From contig JAXLXO010000028.1 of NCBI GenBank assembly GCA_046327915.1, positions 24,918 through 88,917 of the forward strand: DNA of 64,000 bases. Reading direction: 5' to 3'. Below are positions 60,704-64,000 of the stretch, in pieces. Position 1 is the first letter of the stretch. Each line of letters starts with the position of its first letter. Position numbers and translations under genes: made by a program. The notes beneath the pieces were generated by a model, which saw only the letters and a program-made list of their open reading frames with translations, searched no databases and had not been told where the DNA came from. Source of the DNA: VGTK01 sp046327915 (GTDB lineage Bacteria; Desulfobacterota; Binatia; UBA12015).

Positions 60704-61690
60704 ATGGCGAACCGCACCGGCGCTCCCGGGGATCGCGTGGCGAAGCTCGTCCGCGCCGCTGCCGCCTGCCTCCTGCTCGGGGTCGCCGGTCCCGCGAGCG
60801 CTCGCTCGCTCGACGTCAGCCTCGACGACCGCGTCGATCCGATCCCGGCCGGTCAGGACATGGTCTACGAGCTCGACCTCGACGTGACCTCCGACGGTCC
60901 CGCGCCGGACGTCGTGCTCACCCTCACGCTGCCACCGGGGACGAGCTTCGTGTCGGCCGTTCGTCAGCCCGACTACGCACCGATCGCCGGCGACGTCGTC
61001 GGCGACGAGGTGCGCTTCGACCTCGGCGAGGAGCCGTCCTGCAACGGCAAGGACATTCCCGCCTGCGCCGCGATCTGGGCGCTGGTGCACGTCGACGGCT
61101 CGGTCGCGCCCGGAACGGTTCTCGCCGCGACGGTCGTCGCGACGTCGAGCGACTCCGGCGCCTTCCCGACCGACACGCACACCGCGTACACCTCGGTCGG
61201 CTCGCTCGCGATCCGCAAGGGACGCGTCAACTTCAGCGCGGCACCGGGGCGCGACCGCATCCAGTTCGAGGCCGACCTCGGACGCGTCGGGTGGGCGTCG
61301 CCGAACGATCCCGTGCCGCCCACGCTCGACCTGTCGAGCGGCATGCGCGTCCGCATGGGCGAGGCGGGTGCGCCGCCGGTGGTCGACGTGACGCTGCCCG
61401 CCGATGCCTTCACCTGCATCGGCAACGCCGCGGTGCGCTGCCGTCTCGCGGATCCGAAGGCGTGGCGTCCGTTCGGGCTCGATCGCCTGAACGTCTTCTT
61501 CCCGCTCGACGTCCTGCAGCGCAACAATGCCGGCGTGCTCGTGCGCTCGTACGATCTCGCGCTGCCCGCCGACATCGGCCCGGACATGCAGCTGACGATC
61601 GACGCGGGCGGCCAGACGTACACCGACACGGCACTGCACGTCCCGACCGGCCGCCGCCTCGGCTACGTGCACACCCAGGCGAAGCCGTAA
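60704..61690 (+). CDS. Secreted DUF11-like beta-sandwich protein
   Basis: A 328-residue exported protein. The signal region (KLVRAAAACLLLGVAGPASA, cut near ARS) leads to a DUF11-like domain: DPIPAGQDMVYELDLDVTSD, VLTLTLPPGTSFVSAV and GTVLAATVVATSSD. A second half (about 175-328) has repeated strands FEADLGRVGW and DLSSGMRVRMGE and four Cys. No catalytic site is recognised. Start ATG lies 65 bases after the kinase stop in the same direction, but there is no sign of a functional link. Confidence 0.8.
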   Translation: MANRTGAPGDRVAKLVRAAAACLLLGVAGPASARSLDVSLDDRVDPIPAGQDMVYELDLDVTSDGPAPDVVLTLTLPPGTSFVSAVRQPDYAPIAGDVVGDEVRFDLGEEPSCNGKDIPACAAIWALVHVDGSVAPGTVLAATVVATSSDSGAFPTDTHTAYTSVGSLAIRKGRVNFSAAPGRDRIQFEADLGRVGWASPNDPVPPTLDLSSGMRVRMGEAGAPPVVDVTLPADAFTCIGNAAVRCRLADPKAWRPFGLDRLNVFFPLDVLQRNNAGVLVRSYDLALPADIGPDMQLTIDAGGQTYTDTALHVPTGRRLGYVHTQAKP

Positions 61691-61700
61691 CGCCGCGCGC

Positions 61701-62873
61701 TCAGCGGCGCAGCAGTCGCGGCGCCAGCCACGCGAGCCACACCGCGGAGCCGACCATCCAGCACAGCGCGGCCGACGCGAGGTGCTCGAAGTAGGTTTGG
61801 CTCGAGTCCGCGGCGAGGCGCGCCAGCAGCGCGAGCGCGATGGCCACCGCGAGGACGACCACCGGACGCGGGCGTCCGAGCGCCGCCTCGTTCAGGTCGA
61901 GGTGGCTCAGGCTCACGTGGGTCGCGACGCCGAACGCCATCAGCGAGAAGCCGCCGATGAACAGCACGTGCAGCGCGGGCACGCGGTAGTCGGGGAGCAG
62001 CCCGCAGGCGACGAGTCCCGCCGGCGCGAGCCACGCGGCGACCCAGACGAGCTTGCGGTGGAAGCCCGGCTTGCCGGGCAGCCGGAACGCGCCGCCGCCC
62101 CAGCCGAGCGCGATCGCGACCGCGGTACCGCGCACGATCGGCGCGCTGCGCACGAAGCCCGCCGTCTCCGCGACCAGGCTCGCGGCAACCGTCAAGCCAA
62201 GGACGAGGAAGCCGAGCGCGACGCGCGTCTCGTGCGGCGACGAGCCGAGGTCGGGCGGCGGCGGCGTGCCGCCCATGAGCGGCATCACGAGCGCACCGAT
62301 GCCCATGACGAGGCAGAGGAAGACGCCCTGCTCGATGAAGAGCGCGCCGAGCGCGATCGTCCACGGCGGCTCCTCGAGGACGAGGCGCGCCAGGATCAGC
62401 AACGCGCCCGACACGCCGAGCACGGCCGCGAGCGGCAGCAGGACGAACGCCGCCGGCGGCCGGCGCCGCGCCGCGCCGGACAGGAAGCGCCGCGCGGCGA
62501 ACGCGAGCAGCATCGCGAACAGCGCGAGATACCCGAGCTCCGCGGTCACGAACGCGTCCGACAGCAGCGCACCGCCCGTCAGCAGCAGCGCCGCGAGCGC
62601 GAGCGCGATCTCGCGCGGGCTCGCGACCGGCGCCGCCGTGCGTCGCGGCAGCGCGGTCCACAGGAAGCCGAGCGCGAAGGCCATGAGGAAGGCCTGCGTC
62701 TGCAGGAGCCCGTGCCGGAAGCACGAGTAGGTCTCGGCGAGCCCGAGTCCGTAGAGCAGCCAGTGCCCGACCCCGATCCAGCCGAGCAGCACGCCGACGG
62801 GGAAGAACAGGCGGAACGGCTCCGAGCGGATGCGGTCCGGGAGCGTCGGTGCGGGCGGCTGTCCGATGGTCAT
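61701..62873 (-). CDS. nnrS: NnrS-family membrane protein
   Basis: A 390-residue protein with about twelve helices. NnrS features: RSEPFRLFFPVGVLLGWIGV at the start, HGLLQTQAFLMAFALGFLWT, VLFIGGFSLMAFGVATHV (His) and repeated His/Cys likely to bind haem and copper. NnrS relieves nitrosative stress, typically under NO-responsive control. It is divergent from a NarI-like gene by 134 bases, which fits a nitrogen-oxide context, although no nitric-oxide reductase genes are seen. Confidence 0.87.
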   Translation of the reverse strand: MTIGQPPAPTLPDRIRSEPFRLFFPVGVLLGWIGVGHWLLYGLGLAETYSCFRHGLLQTQAFLMAFALGFLWTALPRRTAAPVASPREIALALAALLLTGGALLSDAFVTAELGYLALFAMLLAFAARRFLSGAARRRPPAAFVLLPLAAVLGVSGALLILARLVLEEPPWTIALGALFIEQGVFLCLVMGIGALVMPLMGGTPPPPDLGSSPHETRVALGFLVLGLTVAASLVAETAGFVRSAPIVRGTAVAIALGWGGGAFRLPGKPGFHRKLVWVAAWLAPAGLVACGLLPDYRVPALHVLFIGGFSLMAFGVATHVSLSHLDLNEAALGRPRPVVVLAVAIALALLARLAADSSQTYFEHLASAALCWMVGSAVWLAWLAPRLLRR

Positions 62874-63007
62874 GGCGCGGCGTTCTCGGCAATGCCCGTC
62901 ATCCCGCGGACGGCGGACGGATCCTCAATAGCGCGATGCGCACACCGCGGCACGTCCGCCGCCGAACGCCTTGACTCCCGATCCGAACGAGAGCATCGGA
63001 TTTCGCA

Positions 63008-64000
63008 GTGCCCGTCGATCCACGCTCCACGACGACACTGGACTCGAGCGCCGTGCGCAACGGCCTGCTCGCGGTCGCCGCCGCGCTCGCGCTCGGCTGG
63101 CTCGGCAGCGGCGGCCTGCGCTGGTTCGACGCGGCCCTCGCCGGCTACCTGCTCGGCACGCTGTTCGCGATCTTCGGCACCGTCTACCGCTACTCGGTGT
63201 GGCTGCGGCGTCCGCCGACCGCACGGCTGTCACGCCGCGGCTGGGAGGCGCTCCGCGCAGGCGGCCTGCCTGCCGTCAAGCAACTGGTCGGGCTCGGAGC
63301 GTCGAACCTCGCGGCGCAGACCTTCATTCGCGAGCGCTCGGAAACGCGCTGGGTCGCACACCAGCTGGTGTTCTGGGGCTGCGTGCTCGCGGCCGCGATC
63401 ACCTTCCCGCTGACCTTCGGCTGGCTGCACTTCGAGTCGGTCGGCAACGACGCGACGAGGTACCGCGCCTTCGTCGGACCGTTCGCCACCATCGCGTTCG
63501 ACGCGCGCGGCGCGTTCGGCTGGCTCGTGTTCCACGGGCTCGACGTCGCGGCGATCCTCGTGCTCGCGGGCGTGTTCCTCTTTCTCGGACGCCGCGTGCG
63601 CGATCCCGGCGCGATCGCGGTGGAGCGCTCGACCGACTTCCTCGCGCTCGCCGGGCTCTTCGCGGTGTCGGTGACGGGGCTCATGCTGACCGTCTCGACG
63701 CTGTGGATGGGCGGACGCTTCTATACGTTCCTCACCACGACCCACGCGCTGACGGTGATCCTCGGCCTGATGTACATCCCGTTCGGCAAGCTGTTCCACA
63801 TCTTCCAGCGGCCGGCGAATCTCGGCGTGCAGCTCTATCGCGCGGCCGGCGACGCGGGACCGCAGCAGCACTGCAGCGAATGCGCGGCGCCGTTCGCGTC
63901 GACGCTGCAGATGGGCGACCTGAAGGACGTCCTGCCGCAGGTCGGCTTCGACTACGCGCTGCCGTCCGGAGGGAGCTGGCAGGACGTGTGCCCCGCGTGC
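63008..64000 (+). CDS. NarI/HdrE-like membrane cytochrome b, 3' end outside window
   Basis: The first 331 codons of an integral membrane protein, running off the window edge. A GTG start gives MPVDPRSTTTLDSS. Helices have His residues typical of haem b: WVAHQLVFWG, WLVFHGLDVAAILVLAG, FLTTTHALTVILGL and PFGKLFHIFQRPANLG, the last like the NarI haem/quinol region. After the helices come two CxxC-type pairs (CSECAAPF and CPAC), so the missing part may bind zinc or Fe-S. It may donate electrons from quinol to a nitrogen-oxide or other reductase. Adjacent, divergent nnrS supports this. Confidence 0.7.
   Translation, partial: MPVDPRSTTTLDSSAVRNGLLAVAAALALGWLGSGGLRWFDAALAGYLLGTLFAIFGTVYRYSVWLRRPPTARLSRRGWEALRAGGLPAVKQLVGLGASNLAAQTFIRERSETRWVAHQLVFWGCVLAAAITFPLTFGWLHFESVGNDATRYRAFVGPFATIAFDARGAFGWLVFHGLDVAAILVLAGVFLFLGRRVRDPGAIAVERSTDFLALAGLFAVSVTGLMLTVSTLWMGGRFYTFLTTTHALTVILGLMYIPFGKLFHIFQRPANLGVQLYRAAGDAGPQQHCSECAAPFASTLQMGDLKDVLPQVGFDYALPSGGSWQDVCPAC

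Overview
The window is about 70% GC and gene-dense. Codon use is strongly GC-biased, and GTG starts and ATGA/GTGA gene overlaps are common. The gene set includes a luciferase-like monooxygenase, acyl-CoA enzymes, several oxygenases, a Kup K+ transporter, BluB, NnrS, a di-haem cytochrome with a beta-propeller, and Cys-rich secreted proteins. This suggests a free-living, aerobic, lipid- or xenobiotic-degrading bacterium, perhaps of the former Deltaproteobacteria or Binatota. That placement is inference from gene content and style; there is no rRNA or other marker here. No tRNA, rRNA or CRISPR array was seen.

Layout. 0-7.1 kb: a kinase / nucleoside hydrolase / GST operon, a Kef-type antiporter, an esterase, a Mug-type DNA glycosylase and a metallo-beta-lactamase-fold protein. 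7.1-8.6 kb: one IS110-family element with a structured non-coding 5' region, abutting a TerC-family gene. 9.8-15.1 kb: a PhoD-type phosphodiesterase, nhaR divergent from a three-gene stress operon (short HPF-like protein, zinc ribbon, HtpX), a strong terminator, a 111-nt palindromic element and a PhyH-type dioxygenase. 15.1-23 kb: a TetR regulator divergent from a run of redox genes (old-yellow-enzyme, NmrA-like reductase, FAD hydroxylase, luciferase-like oxidoreductase, thioesterase), then an ATP-grasp-like protein.

23.1-31.1 kb: kup, whose 3' end is interrupted by a ~5.9 kb lower-GC insert. A perfect 41-bp direct repeat flanks the insert, and the displaced original kup tail survives at its far end. 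The insert carries three recognisable genes (a secreted repeat protein, a secreted DUF4185-like protein and a polytopic membrane protein). All three are broken by many single-base frameshifts, so the insert is either decaying or poorly sequenced.

31.1-48.7 kb: catabolic and transport genes: M20 peptidase, a Baeyer-Villiger monooxygenase fused to an esterase, an alpha/beta hydrolase, a Notum/pectinacetylesterase-like secreted protein, GST, kinase-like protein, AhpD-like and MarR with a palindromic operator, a ClC transporter, acyl-CoA synthetase, P450, enoyl-CoA hydratase and bluB. The oxygenase, hydrolase, CoA-ligase and hydratase set could act together on cyclic or branched ketones and fatty acids.

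48.8-64 kb: two adjacent secreted proteins (eight six-Cys repeats; beta-propeller/di-haem cytochrome) that share an upstream sequence motif, a tandemly duplicated coiled-coil gene, an Fe(II)/2OG oxygenase, an amino-acid permease, a thioesterase, a DUF420 protein, an Hpt protein divergent from a double-receiver hybrid histidine kinase, a secreted protein, NnrS, and a NarI-like cytochrome b cut by the window end.
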